Positions 15,864 to 25,291 of a stretch of DNA of 64,000 bases are shown piece by piece. Position 1 is the stretch's first letter. The number at the start of each line of letters is the position of its first letter. The DNA lies in assembly GCF_013409505.1 (NCBI RefSeq), contig NZ_JACCBN010000001.1, forward strand, positions 2,728,001-2,792,000, read 5' to 3'. A program made the translations under genes and the position numbers. This DNA is from Actinomycetospora corticicola. Lineage in GTDB: Bacteria; Actinomycetota; Actinomycetes; Mycobacteriales; Pseudonocardiaceae. The notes below the pieces were generated by a model that was not told the origin of the DNA, made no database searches, and was given only the letters and a program-made list of their open reading frames with translations.

Positions 15864-17909
15864 CTAGACCAGGGCCGGCCGCTCCCACTCCCGCCCGAGC
15901 ACGTGGTGGTCGAGGAACGCGAACACCGTCGAGTACCAGACCTTGACGTCCCCCGGCCCGAGCACCCAGTGGTTCTCGTCGGGGAAGTACAGGAACTGCG
16001 ACTCGACACCTTCTCGCTGCAGGTCGTACCAGAGCCGCAGGCCCTCGCCGATCGGCACGCGGTAGTCCTTGTCGCCGTGGATCACCAGCATCGGCGTCGT
16101 GATCGACGAGGCGAACCGGTGCGGGGAGTGCTCGTCGTAGCGCTCGCGGTCGGTGATCGGGTCGCCCCACTGGCGCGTCCAGTGGTACGAGCCGTCGGTG
16201 GTGCCGACGAAGCCGTCGAGGTGCCAGATCGACGCGTGGGTGACGATCGCGTCGAAGCGGTCGGTGTGCCCGGCGACCCAGTTGGCCATGTAGCCGCCGA
16301 AGGACCCGCCCATCGCGGCGGTCCGCGAGGAATCGATCTCCGGCCGCGCCTCGCACGCGTCCGTCAGCGCCAGCAGGTCCGTGTACGGCAGCCCGCCCCA
16401 GGCCCCCGACGAGACGTCCATGAACTCCTGCCCGTACCCGGTCGACAGCCGCGGGTCGGGCAGCAGCACCGCGTACCCGCGGGCCGTGGCCACCCAGGGG
16501 TTCCACCGCCACGTCCACGCGTTCCACGAGCCGAACGGCCCGCCGTGGATCCACAGCAGCAGCGGGTGCGGGCCGTCCCCCTCGGGCAGCGCGAGCCAGG
16601 CCCGCAGCGGCGCGCCGTCCTCGCCGGTCGCCGTCACCTCGGTCAGCGTCCCGGGCAGGGCGTCGACCTCCGTCGCGCCCGGCAGGGTCGTCGGGTCCTG
16701 GTCGGCGGCGTACGGGTCGAGCCGCACCGGGGTCGGCGGCGCGTCCACCGCGGACCGGAGCGCGTAGACCGCGCCGCCCTCGGCGGTGGGGACGACGTCG
16801 GTGTACGCCCCGGAACGGGTCAGCCGGACCTGCTCCCCCGTCGTGATCGAGAGGCGGAACACCGGGCAGTGCCCCTGCTCGTCGGCCGTCACGTAGACGG
16901 CGTCGCGATCGGCCGCCCCGGTCACCGACTGCACCGTCAGCCGCCCCTCCGGCAGCACGACGACCGTGTCGCCGCCGTCGAGCGGGCGCGCCAGCAGCGT
17001 GTGGGCGGGCGCGCGGCCCGGCTGCGCGTGCCGCTCCCGGATCCAGAGCAGCCACCGCCCGTCGGGGGTGATGGTCGGGCGCTCGTGATCCACGCCGCGC
17101 TCGTCGGCGACGACCTCGTGCTCCGCGCCGCGCCGGATCTCCAGCCGCACCCGCACCGCCGCCGGGTCCTCCGGGTCGCGCACGTCGACGGCTACCGCGA
17201 GCGCCTGCCCGTCGGGGCTGATCGCGTGCTCGCGCAGCCGCTGCCCGGGTTCCAGGGGGTCGATCACGACGGCGGGCGGCGCGAGCCGGTCCGCCGCCAG
17301 CGGCTCGTGGATGCGGATCTGCGGGCGCCCGGGCCCGAGGTCGTGGTCCCAGAACCGCACCGGGTAGCGGGTGTGCAGCCGGGCACTCACGCCGGCCTTC
17401 TTGCGGGCCGCGCGCAGCACGCCCGCCGGGTCCTCCTCGTCCTCCGCCGAGTCGCCTGCGGAGTCCGCGGGGGCCTCAGCGGCGACCGGCCCCACCGGCA
17501 CCGACGTCGCGACCACGACGTGCCCCGAGTCCTGCGCGACCTGGAAGGAGGAGACGCCGTCCCCCGTCGTCAGGACCTGGCGGGACTCCCCGCCGTGGTG
17601 CGGGAGGACCCAGAGCGCGGTCGGCGCGTCCTCGGCGGCCTCGGTCGACGGGTCGGGGCGGCCGGAGGTGAAGAACAGGTCCCCGTCGGGCGCGAAGGCG
17701 GCGGACGCCTCGCCCTTCGACGACCGCGTCAGTCGCCGGGACTGCTCCTCGCCCCGCGGGTCGACCTCCCAGACGGAGGTGACGTAGCGCGTGGCGTCGG
17801 GTGAGAGCTCGGCGGCCGTGGTGACCAGCCGCGCACCGTCCGGGGACAGGGCGAGCCCGGCCTGACGGCGGGTGGCGATGAAGGCGTCGAGGTCGTCGAA
17901 GGTGCTCAT
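15864..17909 (-). CDS. S9-family (prolyl oligopeptidase-like) serine peptidase
   Basis: 681 residues. Residues ~1-420 form a beta-propeller-like region with repeated S-P-D-G-x-x-L and P-D-G-R-W-L-L-W strands. The C-terminal alpha/beta hydrolase domain has LLLWIHGGPFGSWNAWTWRW as oxyanion region, nucleophile Ser in AAMGGSFGGYMANWV, catalytic Asp in VIHGDKDYRVP and His in YFPDENHWVLGP. There is no signal peptide, so it is likely cytosolic and hydrolyses short peptides or acylated peptides. The ATG at 17909 gives MSTFDDLDAF. It is convergent with hxlA and lies 30 bases downstream of ispG on the same strand. Confidence 0.92.
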   Translation of the reverse strand: MSTFDDLDAFIATRRQAGLALSPDGARLVTTAAELSPDATRYVTSVWEVDPRGEEQSRRLTRSSKGEASAAFAPDGDLFFTSGRPDPSTEAAEDAPTALWVLPHHGGESRQVLTTGDGVSSFQVAQDSGHVVVATSVPVGPVAAEAPADSAGDSAEDEEDPAGVLRAARKKAGVSARLHTRYPVRFWDHDLGPGRPQIRIHEPLAADRLAPPAVVIDPLEPGQRLREHAISPDGQALAVAVDVRDPEDPAAVRVRLEIRRGAEHEVVADERGVDHERPTITPDGRWLLWIRERHAQPGRAPAHTLLARPLDGGDTVVVLPEGRLTVQSVTGAADRDAVYVTADEQGHCPVFRLSITTGEQVRLTRSGAYTDVVPTAEGGAVYALRSAVDAPPTPVRLDPYAADQDPTTLPGATEVDALPGTLTEVTATGEDGAPLRAWLALPEGDGPHPLLLWIHGGPFGSWNAWTWRWNPWVATARGYAVLLPDPRLSTGYGQEFMDVSSGAWGGLPYTDLLALTDACEARPEIDSSRTAAMGGSFGGYMANWVAGHTDRFDAIVTHASIWHLDGFVGTTDGSYHWTRQWGDPITDRERYDEHSPHRFASSITTPMLVIHGDKDYRVPIGEGLRLWYDLQREGVESQFLYFPDENHWVLGPGDVKVWYSTVFAFLDHHVLGREWERPALV

Positions 17910-17939
17910 CGCCCCCGATCACACCACGGGGGCAGCCAC

Positions 17940-19106
17940 CTAGCCGACCGTGACCGTGGGCGCCCCGCCCGCCACGCCGCCCGCCAGCTCCTCGTCGGAG
18001 CCGGCCTCCTCGGCGAGGCGCATGGCCTCCTCGATGAGGGTCTCGACGATCTGCGCCTCCGGCACGGTCTTGATGACCTCGCCCTTGACGAAGATCTGGC
18101 CCTTGCCGTTGCCGCTGGCCACGCCGAGGTCGGCGTCGCGGGCCTCGCCCGGGCCGTTCACCACGCAGCCCATGACGGCCACGCGCAGCGGGACCTCCAT
18201 GCCCTCGAGGCCGGCGGTCACCTCGTCGGCGAGCTTGTAGACGTCGACCTGGGCGCGCCCGCAGGACGGGCAGGAGACGATCTCGAGCTTGCGCGGGCGC
18301 AGGTTCAGCGACTCCAGGATCGACAGGCCCACCCGGACCTCCTCGATCGGCGGCGCCGAGAGCGAGACGCGGATGGTGTCGCCGATGCCGCGGGAGAGCA
18401 GCGCGCCGAACGCGGTGGCGGACTTGATCGTCCCCTGGAACGTCGGGCCGGCCTCGGTGACGCCGAGGTGCAGCGGGTAGTCGCACTGCTCGGCGAGCAG
18501 CTCGTAGGCCCGCACCATCGTCACCGGGTCGTGGTGCTTGACCGAGATCTTGATGTCGTGGAAGTCGTGCTCGCTGAACAGCGAGGCCTCCCACAGGGCC
18601 GACTCGACGAGCGCCTCGGGCGTGGCCTTGCCGTACTTGGCCATGATCGACGGCTCGAGCGACCCGGCGTTGACGCCGATGCGGATCGGCGTGCCCGCGT
18701 CCTTGGCGGCCTTCGCGATCTCACCGACCTTGTCGTCGAACTTCTTGATGTTGCCCGGGTTCACGCGCACGGCGGCACAGCCGGCGTCGATCGCGGCGAA
18801 GACGTACTTCGGCTGGAAGTGGATGTCCGCGATCACGGGGATGTTGGACTTCTTCGCGATCGCCGGGAGCGCCTCGGCGTCGTCGGCGCTCGGGACGGCC
18901 ACCCGCACGATGTCGCAGCCGGCCGCGGTGAGCTCCGCGATCTGCTGCAGCGTGGCGTTGACGTCCGAGGTGAGCGTGGTGGTCATCGACTGCACCGAGA
19001 CCGGGTGGTCACTGCCGACGCCGACGCCGCCGACGTCGAGCTGACGGGTCTTCCGCCGCGGCGCCAGCACCGCAGGGGCCTCCGGCATACCCAGGTCGAT
19101 CTGCAT
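17940..19106 (-). CDS. ispG: 4-hydroxy-3-methylbut-2-enyl diphosphate synthase (IspG/GcpE)
   Basis: 388 residues. It converts MEcPP to HMBPP in the non-mevalonate isoprenoid pathway, using a 4Fe-4S cluster. The N-terminal TIM barrel shows [24 protein letters not shown] and VRVNPGNIK; the cluster-binding C-terminal domain has [14 protein letters not shown] (two cysteines) and [20 protein letters not shown] (third cysteine). The length is normal. The ATG at 19106 gives [11 protein letters not shown]. It lies downstream of rseP and dxr in one direction, the classic actinobacterial order. Confidence 0.97.
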   Translation of the reverse strand: MQIDLGMPEAPAVLAPRRKTRQLDVGGVGVGSDHPVSVQSMTTTLTSDVNATLQQIAELTAAGCDIVRVAVPSADDAEALPAIAKKSNIPVIADIHFQPKYVFAAIDAGCAAVRVNPGNIKKFDDKVGEIAKAAKDAGTPIRIGVNAGSLEPSIMAKYGKATPEALVESALWEASLFSEHDFHDIKISVKHHDPVTMVRAYELLAEQCDYPLHLGVTEAGPTFQGTIKSATAFGALLSRGIGDTIRVSLSAPPIEEVRVGLSILESLNLRPRKLEIVSCPSCGRAQVDVYKLADEVTAGLEGMEVPLRVAVMGCVVNGPGEARDADLGVASGNGKGQIFVKGEVIKTVPEAQIVETLIEEAMRLAEEAGSDEELAGGVAGGAPTVTVG

Positions 19107-19173
19107 GCCACCAGTCTGCCCGAGGGTTCCCGAGGATGCCGGGGTCGACGACGTGACCCCGACTGCTGTTCAC

Positions 19174-20493
19174 CTACAGGTTGAGTTTGATCGGGTTGAC
19201 GATGTCGGCCAGGATCACGAGCCCGCCGTAGAGCATGATCACGATCGCGAAGCCGTAGGCGATCGGCATCAGCTTCGCCATGTCGACCGGGCCGGGGTCC
19301 GGGCGACCGCGGAGCCGGGCGATCCGCTTCTTCGCCGCCTCCCAGAGCGCGGGGAGGATGTGCCCGCCGTCGAGCGGCAGGATCGGCAGCAGGTTCAGCA
19401 GGAACAGCGACACGTTCACCGCGGCCAGCAGCTGCAGCATCATCGCGATCTCGGCCGCGACCGGGCTGTCCGAGGCCAGCACCTCGCCGCCGAGCACCGA
19501 CACCCCGACGACGCTGACCGGTCCGTTCACGTCGCGCTGCTCGCCGAGGAACACCGCCCCGAACAGGGCGGGGACCTTCGTGGGCAGCGCGATGATGCTG
19601 TTCACCGCCCGCACGCCCATGTCCCCGACGAAGTCGACCACCTGGGCGGGGGTCTGCCGGGTCGTCGGCTGGATCGGGCTCAGGCCGAGGAACGACCCGG
19701 TGACGTACTGCGGCTCCCCGGTGGAGCGCGCGGAGTCGAGGTCGAGCAGCTGGGTCTGGATGAGCCGCGGGTAGAGCGTCAGGGTCTGCGACCCGCCGTC
19801 GGGAAGGGGCCGCTCGATGACGACGGGGACGGTGCCCGAGGCCGCCCGGATGGCCAGCTGCATGTCCTCCCACGAGCCGTAGGAGCGGCCGTCGAAGCTG
19901 ACGATGCGGTCGCCGGCCCGGAAGCCCGCCTCGGCGGCCGGGGTGAGCGGCGCGCCCGGGGGGCACTGGTCGGTGGTGGTCGCCTGCGAGGCCGGGACGA
20001 CGCACTTGCTGACGGCGGAGACCACCGGCTGGGCGGTCGGGATGCCGAAGCCCATGAGCACGATGATGAACAGCACCGCGGCGAGGATCAGGTTCATGAA
20101 CGGCCCGGCGAACATCACGACGATGCGCTGCCAGGGCTTGCGGGTCCAGAACTGGCGGTCCTCGTCCCCGGGACGGATGTCCTTGACCGAGTCGGCGCGG
20201 ACGTCGTCGATCAGGCCCTGGAACGGCCCGGACCGGCGGCTGCGGCCGATCTTCTCGCCCGGAGCCGGCGGGATCATGCCGATCATCCGGATGTAGCCGC
20301 CGAGCGGGATCGCCTTGATGCCGAACGACGTCTCGCCGCGCTGCCGGGCGAAGACCGTCGGGCCGAAGCCCACCATGAACTCGGGCACGCGCACACCGAA
20401 CCGACGAGCGGCGGTGAAGTGGCCGAGCTCGTGCCAGGCGATGGAGAACATCAGTCCGAGCGCGAAGAGCACGATCCCGAGGACGAGCATCAC
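19174..20493 (-). CDS. rseP: Site-2 protease RseP/Rip1 family
   Basis: 439 residues, zinc metalloprotease that cuts membrane-spanning anti-sigma factors and other substrates inside the membrane. The zinc motif H-E-L-G-H lies in the first transmembrane helix (IAWHELGHFTAARRFGVRV), followed by the family stretch FGIKAIPLGGYIRMIGM. A PDZ domain lies in the middle (AGFRAGDRIVSFDGRSYGSW). The third ligand is in LLPILPLDGGHILPALWEAA near residue 370. The start may be the GTG at 20493 or the ATG three bases further. It lies between dxr and ispG, as Rip1 does in mycobacteria. Confidence 0.96.
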   Translation of the reverse strand: MMLVLGIVLFALGLMFSIAWHELGHFTAARRFGVRVPEFMVGFGPTVFARQRGETSFGIKAIPLGGYIRMIGMIPPAPGEKIGRSRRSGPFQGLIDDVRADSVKDIRPGDEDRQFWTRKPWQRIVVMFAGPFMNLILAAVLFIIVLMGFGIPTAQPVVSAVSKCVVPASQATTTDQCPPGAPLTPAAEAGFRAGDRIVSFDGRSYGSWEDMQLAIRAASGTVPVVIERPLPDGGSQTLTLYPRLIQTQLLDLDSARSTGEPQYVTGSFLGLSPIQPTTRQTPAQVVDFVGDMGVRAVNSIIALPTKVPALFGAVFLGEQRDVNGPVSVVGVSVLGGEVLASDSPVAAEIAMMLQLLAAVNVSLFLLNLLPILPLDGGHILPALWEAAKKRIARLRGRPDPGPVDMAKLMPIAYGFAIVIMLYGGLVILADIVNPIKLNL

Positions 20494-20541
20494 GGAGCGC
20501 CACGGTAGCGGGCGCCCCGGTGATCTCGGCGTGGGGCGGTG

Positions 20542-21714
20542 TCAGACCGCGAGCAGCTCCCCCGCACGGGTGCGCGCCCAGTCCTCGGCGGCGTACACGT
20601 CGTCGACGTCGCGGGGGTCGCCCGCCCACTCGGTCGCGCCGCCCAGCACGTCCGCGACGGTGTCGACGATCCCGAGCCACGTGCCCCGGCCGGCGAGGAA
20701 GCCGCGGACGGCCTCCTCGTTCGCCGCGTTGAACACCGCGGGCAGGCAGCCGCCCGCGCTCCCGGCGGCGCGGGCGAGGTCGACGGCGGGGAACGCGGCC
20801 ACGTCGAGGGGCTCGAAGGTCCACGCCTGGGCGGCGGCGAACGTCTCCCGCGGCGAGGCCCCGGGCAGGCGGTCGGGGAAGGCGAGCGCCAGGCCGATCG
20901 GCAGGTGCATGTCGGGCGGGCTGGCCTGCGCGATCGTCGCGCCGTCGACGAACGTGACCATGGAGTGCACCACCGACTGCGGGTGCACCACGACGTCGAT
21001 CCGGTCGTAGGGCACCGCGAACAGCAGGTGCGCCTCGATGAGCTCGAGCCCCTTGTTCACCAGGGTCGAGGAGTTGAGGGTGACGACGGGGCCCATCGCC
21101 CACGTCGGGTGCGCGAGGGCGTCGTCGAGCGAGACCCCGGCGAGGTCGTCGCGGGACCGGCCGCGGAACGGGCCGCCGCTCGCCGTCAGGACGATGCGGT
21201 CGACCTCGCCCAGCGCCCCGGAGCGCAGGCACTGCGCGATCGCGGAGTGCTCGGAGTCGACCGGGAGGATCTGTCCGGGGGTGGCGGCGCGCGTGACCAG
21301 CGGCCCTCCGGCGACCAGCGACTCCTTGTTGGCCAGGGCGAGCGTCGCCCCGCTGCGCAGCGCGGCCAGCGTCGGCGCGAGCCCGCGGGAGCCGTCGACG
21401 GCGTTGAGCACCACCGTGCCCTCGGCGCCGCTGCCGGCGAGGTCGGTCATCGCCCCCGCGCCCGCGAGCACCTCGGCGCGACTCCCGGCCGCGCGGAGCG
21501 CCTCGACCACCGTGGCCCGGGCGCCCTCGTCGGCCACGGCCACCGTCGGGACGCCGAACTCCGCGGCCTGCGCGGCGAGCAGCTCCGGGCGGCCACCGCC
21601 GGCGGCGAGGCCGGTGACGGTGAACCGGTCGGGGTGGAGGCGCACGAGGTCGAGCGCCTGGGTGCCGATCGACCCGGTGGAACCCAGCAGGACGACGGGG
21701 CGTGCGGTGCTCAT
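20542..21714 (-). CDS. dxr: 1-deoxy-D-xylulose 5-phosphate reductoisomerase
   Basis: 390 residues; converts DXP to MEP with NADPH. Seen: [18 protein letters not shown] (NADPH loop), [18 protein letters not shown] near residue 120, [15 protein letters not shown] near 145 with metal ligands D and [11 protein letters not shown] near 180 and [20 protein letters not shown] near 210. The ATG at 21714 has AGGA eight bases upstream. With ispG it supplies two steps of one pathway within 4 kb. rseP follows after 48 bases. Confidence 0.97.
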   Translation of the reverse strand: MSTARPVVLLGSTGSIGTQALDLVRLHPDRFTVTGLAAGGGRPELLAAQAAEFGVPTVAVADEGARATVVEALRAAGSRAEVLAGAGAMTDLAGSGAEGTVVLNAVDGSRGLAPTLAALRSGATLALANKESLVAGGPLVTRAATPGQILPVDSEHSAIAQCLRSGALGEVDRIVLTASGGPFRGRSRDDLAGVSLDDALAHPTWAMGPVVTLNSSTLVNKGLELIEAHLLFAVPYDRIDVVVHPQSVVHSMVTFVDGATIAQASPPDMHLPIGLALAFPDRLPGASPRETFAAAQAWTFEPLDVAAFPAVDLARAAGSAGGCLPAVFNAANEEAVRGFLAGRGTWLGIVDTVADVLGGATEWAGDPRDVDDVYAAEDWARTRAGELLAV

Positions 21715-21833
21715 CGCCGCCATCCTGGCCCGACTCCCGGGGATCGGCGCGGTCACACGCCCCACGGACTGCCACGGGCCGCGACGACCGATAGATTGTC
21801 GCGCGAACGGCACGTCGGAGACCAGGAGGACCC

Positions 21834-22136
21834 GTGGCCAGCTCGAGCCCCGCCCGTCAGGCGCACGGCGACCCCGCGAAGGCCGACAGCCACCAGGCCG
21901 TCGTCGTCAACGGCGTGTCCTCCGACGACGAGCCGTCGGTCGAGTGGGGCTGGCACGGCCACTACCCGAAGGTCGCGCACTTCGCGGGCTTCCTCGTCGC
22001 CGCGATCTGCCTGATCATGCTGTGGGGCAACCACGTCGGCCAGCAGGAGAACATCTGGCTCGTCGTGATCGCGGTCGCCTTCTTCGCGCTCTCGCTGGGC
22101 GCGATCATCCGCAACCGGACGTCCTGGCGCCGCTGA
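21834..22136 (+). CDS. DUF2631 family small membrane protein
   Basis: 100 residues. A polar N-terminal half ([20 protein letters not shown]) leads to the conserved W-G-W-H-G motif and two membrane helices ([20 protein letters not shown] and a second ending in R-N-R-T-S-W-R-R). This matches DUF2631, an actinobacterial family found beside dxr; its function is unknown. The GTG at 21834 is preceded by CCAGGAGGACCC, an excellent site. It is divergent from dxr and convergent with the flavoprotein gene. Confidence 0.85.
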   Translation: MASSSPARQAHGDPAKADSHQAVVVNGVSSDDEPSVEWGWHGHYPKVAHFAGFLVAAICLIMLWGNHVGQQENIWLVVIAVAFFALSLGAIIRNRTSWRR

Positions 22137-22158
22137 CGCACCCGGCCACGCCCGGCGA

Positions 22159-23559
22159 CTACACCGGGCTGCGCGGGATGTCGTCCTGGACCGCCTTCGC
22201 GCCCTTGCGCGCGGCCACCAGGACGGCGTCCCAGGTCGGTGAGAACGGCGGGGCGTAGGAGAGGTCCATGAAGGTCATCTCCTCGAGGCCCATCCCGTTC
22301 CAGATGGCGGTGGCGAAGACGTCGATGCGCTTGGCCGAGTTGGCCCGCCCGACGATCTGGGCCCCGAGCAGGCGCCCGGAGCGTTCCTCGGCGATGACCT
22401 TCACCGTCATCATCTCCGCGCCCGGCATGTACCCCGCGACGTTCGACGACTCGATCGTCGCCGTCACGAACCCGTACCCGGCGGCCCGCGCCTCGTTCTC
22501 CCCCAGCCCGGTCCGCCCGATCTCGAGGGAACAGACCTTGGAGATCGCGGTGCCGATGACGCCGGGGAACGTGCCGTACCCGCCCGCGAGGTTCGTGCCG
22601 ATGATCCGGCCGTGCTTGTTGGCGTGCGTGCCGAGGGCGATCGCGACGCCCTGCTGCGAGAGCCGGTGGTGCACCTCGACGCAGTCACCGCCGGCCCACA
22701 CGTTCTCGTGGCCGACACAGCGCATCCGCACGTCGGTGACCAGCCCGCCGGACCGCCCGACGGTCAGCCCCGCCTCCTGCGCGAGCGACACGTTCGGCGC
22801 GACGCCGAGCCCGATGACGACGATGTCCGCGGCGACCGCCCCGTCACCGGTACGCACGGCGGCCACGCGCCCGTCCTCGCGGGTGTCGAAGCCCTCGACG
22901 GAGGTGCCGGTCAGCACCGTGATGCCCATGTCCTCCATGGCGGTCCGCACGATCGCCCCGAGGTCCGGGTCGACCTGGGTGAAGGGCTGGGGCGCGCGGT
23001 CGACGACGGTGACCTCGAGCCCGCGGGTCAGCATCGCCTCGGCCATCTCGACGCCGATGTACCCGGCGCCGACGACGACGGCCCGTCGGGCCTGCGACGC
23101 GTCGAGGTCCTTCACGATCTGCTCGCCCTGCTCGAGCGACTGCACGCCGTGGATGCCCGCGGCGTCGATCCCGTCGAGCGGCGGGTAGACGGGCGTCGCC
23201 CCGGTGGCGAACACGAGGTCGTCGTACTCCAGCTCGCCCTCGGAGCCGTCCCCGTCGAGGGCACGGAACGAGACGACCTGCTTCTCGACGTCGACCGCCG
23301 TCGCCTCCGTGCGCATCCGCACGTCGATCCCGGCCTCGCGGTGCTGCTCCGGGGTGCGGGCGACGAGGTCGTCGCGGTCGGAGACCTCGCCGGCGATCCA
23401 GTAGGGGATGCCGCACGCCGAGTAGGACGTGTAGTGCCCGCGCTCCAGGACGATCACCTCGGGCGCCTCGCCGCCGTCGGCCGCGGTGTGCCGCAGGGCG
23501 GTGTTGGCTGCGCTCATCCCGGTGGCGTCGCCGCCGATGACGACGATCCGACGGGTCAT
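22159..23559 (-). CDS. FAD-dependent pyridine nucleotide-disulfide oxidoreductase, CoA-disulfide-reductase-like
   Basis: 466 residues. The FAD-binding loop is V-I-G-G-D-A-T-G-M-S-A near the start; a second Rossmann loop is AVVVGAGYIGVEMAEAM near residue 160, and the FAD ribityl motif is ENVWAGGDCVEVHHRL near 290. A single cysteine in YTSYSACGIPYWIAGEV sits where CoA-disulfide reductases, NADH oxidases and NADH peroxidases carry their redox Cys. A dimerisation domain fills the last ~120 residues. It is probably a cytosolic NAD(P)H-dependent thiol-disulfide or persulfide reductase; the substrate is not fixed by sequence. It is divergent from the LigD-type polymerase gene with only 28 bases between, so shared control is possible. 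Confidence 0.88.
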   Translation of the reverse strand: MTRRIVVIGGDATGMSAANTALRHTAADGGEAPEVIVLERGHYTSYSACGIPYWIAGEVSDRDDLVARTPEQHREAGIDVRMRTEATAVDVEKQVVSFRALDGDGSEGELEYDDLVFATGATPVYPPLDGIDAAGIHGVQSLEQGEQIVKDLDASQARRAVVVGAGYIGVEMAEAMLTRGLEVTVVDRAPQPFTQVDPDLGAIVRTAMEDMGITVLTGTSVEGFDTREDGRVAAVRTGDGAVAADIVVIGLGVAPNVSLAQEAGLTVGRSGGLVTDVRMRCVGHENVWAGGDCVEVHHRLSQQGVAIALGTHANKHGRIIGTNLAGGYGTFPGVIGTAISKVCSLEIGRTGLGENEARAAGYGFVTATIESSNVAGYMPGAEMMTVKVIAEERSGRLLGAQIVGRANSAKRIDVFATAIWNGMGLEEMTFMDLSYAPPFSPTWDAVLVAARKGAKAVQDDIPRSPV

Positions 23560-23587
23560 TCGGATTCCCCTCCGCTAGCGTGCGCTC

Positions 23588-24532
23588 GTGGCAGAAGCTG
23601 CCGAGCTCGTCCTCGCCGGCCGCACGGTGCGGCTCACGAACCCGGACAGGGTCTATTTCTCGGCGCGCGGGGAGACGAAACTCGATCTCGCGCAGTACTA
23701 CGTCTCGGTGGGCGACGGCATCGTCAACGCGCTGCGGAACCGGCCGTGCATGATGCACCGGTTCCCGAGCGGCGTGGACGGCGACAAGGTCCACCAGAAG
23801 CGGCTGCCGAAGGGGGCGCCGGACTGGGTGCCCACGGTGCGGGTGCACTTCCCGCGCTACCACCGCACCGCCGACGAGCTCTGCGTCTCCTCGATCGCCG
23901 ACGTCGTGTGGGCCGTGCAGATGTCGACCGTCGAGTTCCACCCCTGGAACTCCCGGGCCGCCGACGTCGAGTCGCCCGACGAGTGGCGCATCGACCTCGA
24001 CCCGATGGAGGGCGTCGGGTTCGACACGGTGCGGCAGGTCGCGACGGTGGTGCACGAGGTGCTCGACGAACTCGGGGCCGTCGGTTTCCCGAAGACGTCG
24101 GGCGGCTCCGGCCTGCACGTCTACGTGCGGATTCGCCCGGAGCACTCCTTCGGCGAGGTGCGGCGGGCCGCGTGGGCCTTCGCACGCGAGGTCGAGCGGC
24201 GGGCCCCGCAGCTGGTGACGACGGCCTGGTGGCGCAAGGACCGCGAGCCCGGCACCGTCTTCGTCGACTACAACCAGAACACCCGCGACCACACGATCGC
24301 GAGCGCCTACTCGGTCCGCGGCACCCCGCTGGGCATCGTCTCGGCGCCCCTTCGTTGGGACGAGATCGCCGCGGCGGAACCGGGCGACTTCACGATCGCG
24401 ACGATGCCCGCGCGCTACGCCGAGCTCGGCGACCTGCACGCGGATATCGACGAGGCCGTCTTCGACCTCGCGCCCCTGCTGGAGTGGGCCGACCGCGACG
24501 AGGCGCCGGAACCGGACGCCCCGGAGGTCTGA
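23588..24532 (+). CDS. Stand-alone LigD-type primase-polymerase domain
   Basis: 314 residues, matching the polymerase domain of LigD (archaeo-eukaryotic primase fold) used in non-homologous end joining. Seen: LTNPDRVYF at the start, MHRFPSGVDGDKVHQKRLPK around 55, catalytic D-x-D in WRIDLDPMEGVGFD near 135, KTSGGSGLHVYVRI near 170, and VFVDYNQNTRDHTIASAYSV near 220. No ligase or nuclease domain is fused, and no Ku gene is nearby. It would add nucleotides at double-strand break ends. The GTG at 23588 gives MAEAAELVL. A 19-bp palindrome follows the stop. Confidence 0.92.
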   Translation: MAEAAELVLAGRTVRLTNPDRVYFSARGETKLDLAQYYVSVGDGIVNALRNRPCMMHRFPSGVDGDKVHQKRLPKGAPDWVPTVRVHFPRYHRTADELCVSSIADVVWAVQMSTVEFHPWNSRAADVESPDEWRIDLDPMEGVGFDTVRQVATVVHEVLDELGAVGFPKTSGGSGLHVYVRIRPEHSFGEVRRAAWAFAREVERRAPQLVTTAWWRKDREPGTVFVDYNQNTRDHTIASAYSVRGTPLGIVSAPLRWDEIAAAEPGDFTIATMPARYAELGDLHADIDEAVFDLAPLLEWADRDEAPEPDAPEV

Positions 24533-24549
24533 ATCCCCGAGGTCTGATT

Positions 24550-24587
24550 CCCGACGACGGGTGCCGCGCGCGGCACCCGTCGTCGGG
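24550..24587. terminator. 38-base perfect palindrome between convergent genes
   Basis: Arms of 19 bp meet without a spacer: CCCGACGACGGGTGCCGCG and its exact complement. The outer 13 bases (CCCGACGACGGGT) are identical to the arm of the hairpin at 35657. It separates the LigD-type polymerase gene from the secreted protein gene on the other strand. Confidence 0.75.
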
Positions 24588-24594
24588 ACGGGGT

Positions 24595-25083
24595 TCAGCT
24601 GCCGGACAGGGCGTCGAGCGCCGACAGGTCGGGCGTGAGCGCCTCGGGGCTCAGGCCCTGCGAGAGGTCCTCGGCGGTGGGCAGGCCCTGGGTCAGGGTG
24701 TCGCCGAAGGCGGTCGGGTCGGTGGGGAGCTTCGTGAGGTCGGCGAAGCCGGCGAGGTCCCCGGCCGACGGGATCGCGTCGAGACCCTGGGTGAGACCCG
24801 GGATGTCGGCGACGGAGTCGAACCCCGGCACGGCGTCGAGGCCCGGGATGTCCACCCCGGCGACGTTCTTCGCGACGGCGGCCGCGGCGTTGGCCGCGCT
24901 CAGCCCGGCCTGCGCGCCGGCGAGACCGGCCTGCGTCCCGGCCGTGGCGGCGGCACCGGCGGCGGCGACCGCCCCGTCGACCCCGGGCGGCGCGACCGGC
25001 GCGGCGGACGCGATCCCGGCGAAGGACGTGAGGCCGGCCCCGAGCACCGCGGCTCCGACGACGGCACGGCGGACGATCGACAT
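24595..25083 (-). CDS. Secreted Ala/Leu/Pro-rich protein
   Basis: 162 residues. A clear signal peptide (MSIVRRAVVGAAVLGAGLTS... to A-S-A before A-P-V-A-P-P) is followed by an Ala-rich stretch (VAAAGAAATAGTQAGLAGAQ) and short repeats of the form D-I/A-P-G-L/F-D (GVDIPGLDAVPGFDSVADIP). No cysteines or catalytic motif. The ATG at 25083 has AGGGGGAAC upstream. It is the third of three consecutive secreted-protein genes on this strand but does not share the N-terminal domain of the other two. Function unknown; likely cell-surface or extracellular. Confidence 0.75.
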   Translation of the reverse strand: MSIVRRAVVGAAVLGAGLTSFAGIASAAPVAPPGVDGAVAAAGAAATAGTQAGLAGAQAGLSAANAAAAVAKNVAGVDIPGLDAVPGFDSVADIPGLTQGLDAIPSAGDLAGFADLTKLPTDPTAFGDTLTQGLPTAEDLSQGLSPEALTPDLSALDALSGS

Positions 25084-25228
25084 GTCAGTTCCCCCTGGCA
25101 TGAGGCCCGATCACGGACTGCGATCGGACGTGACGGAGCGTCCAACGGGGGCTACACGGCGCTGGTACGGATCTCGACGCCACGTGATCAGATCGGGCGA
25201 GGAACCCCTGTTGCGGGGCGGGACGACG

Positions 25229-25269
25229 ACGGGCCCGACCCCGCTCGCGAGGAGCGGGGCCGGGCCCGT
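25229..25269 (-). terminator. 18-bp hairpin after the basic-tailed secreted protein
   Basis: ACGGGCCCGACCCCGCTC and its complement, with one G-U type mismatch and a five-base loop, 23 bases after the stop at 25292. Confidence 0.75.
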
Positions 25270-25291
25270 GGTGCCGTGCGGGTGGATCAGG

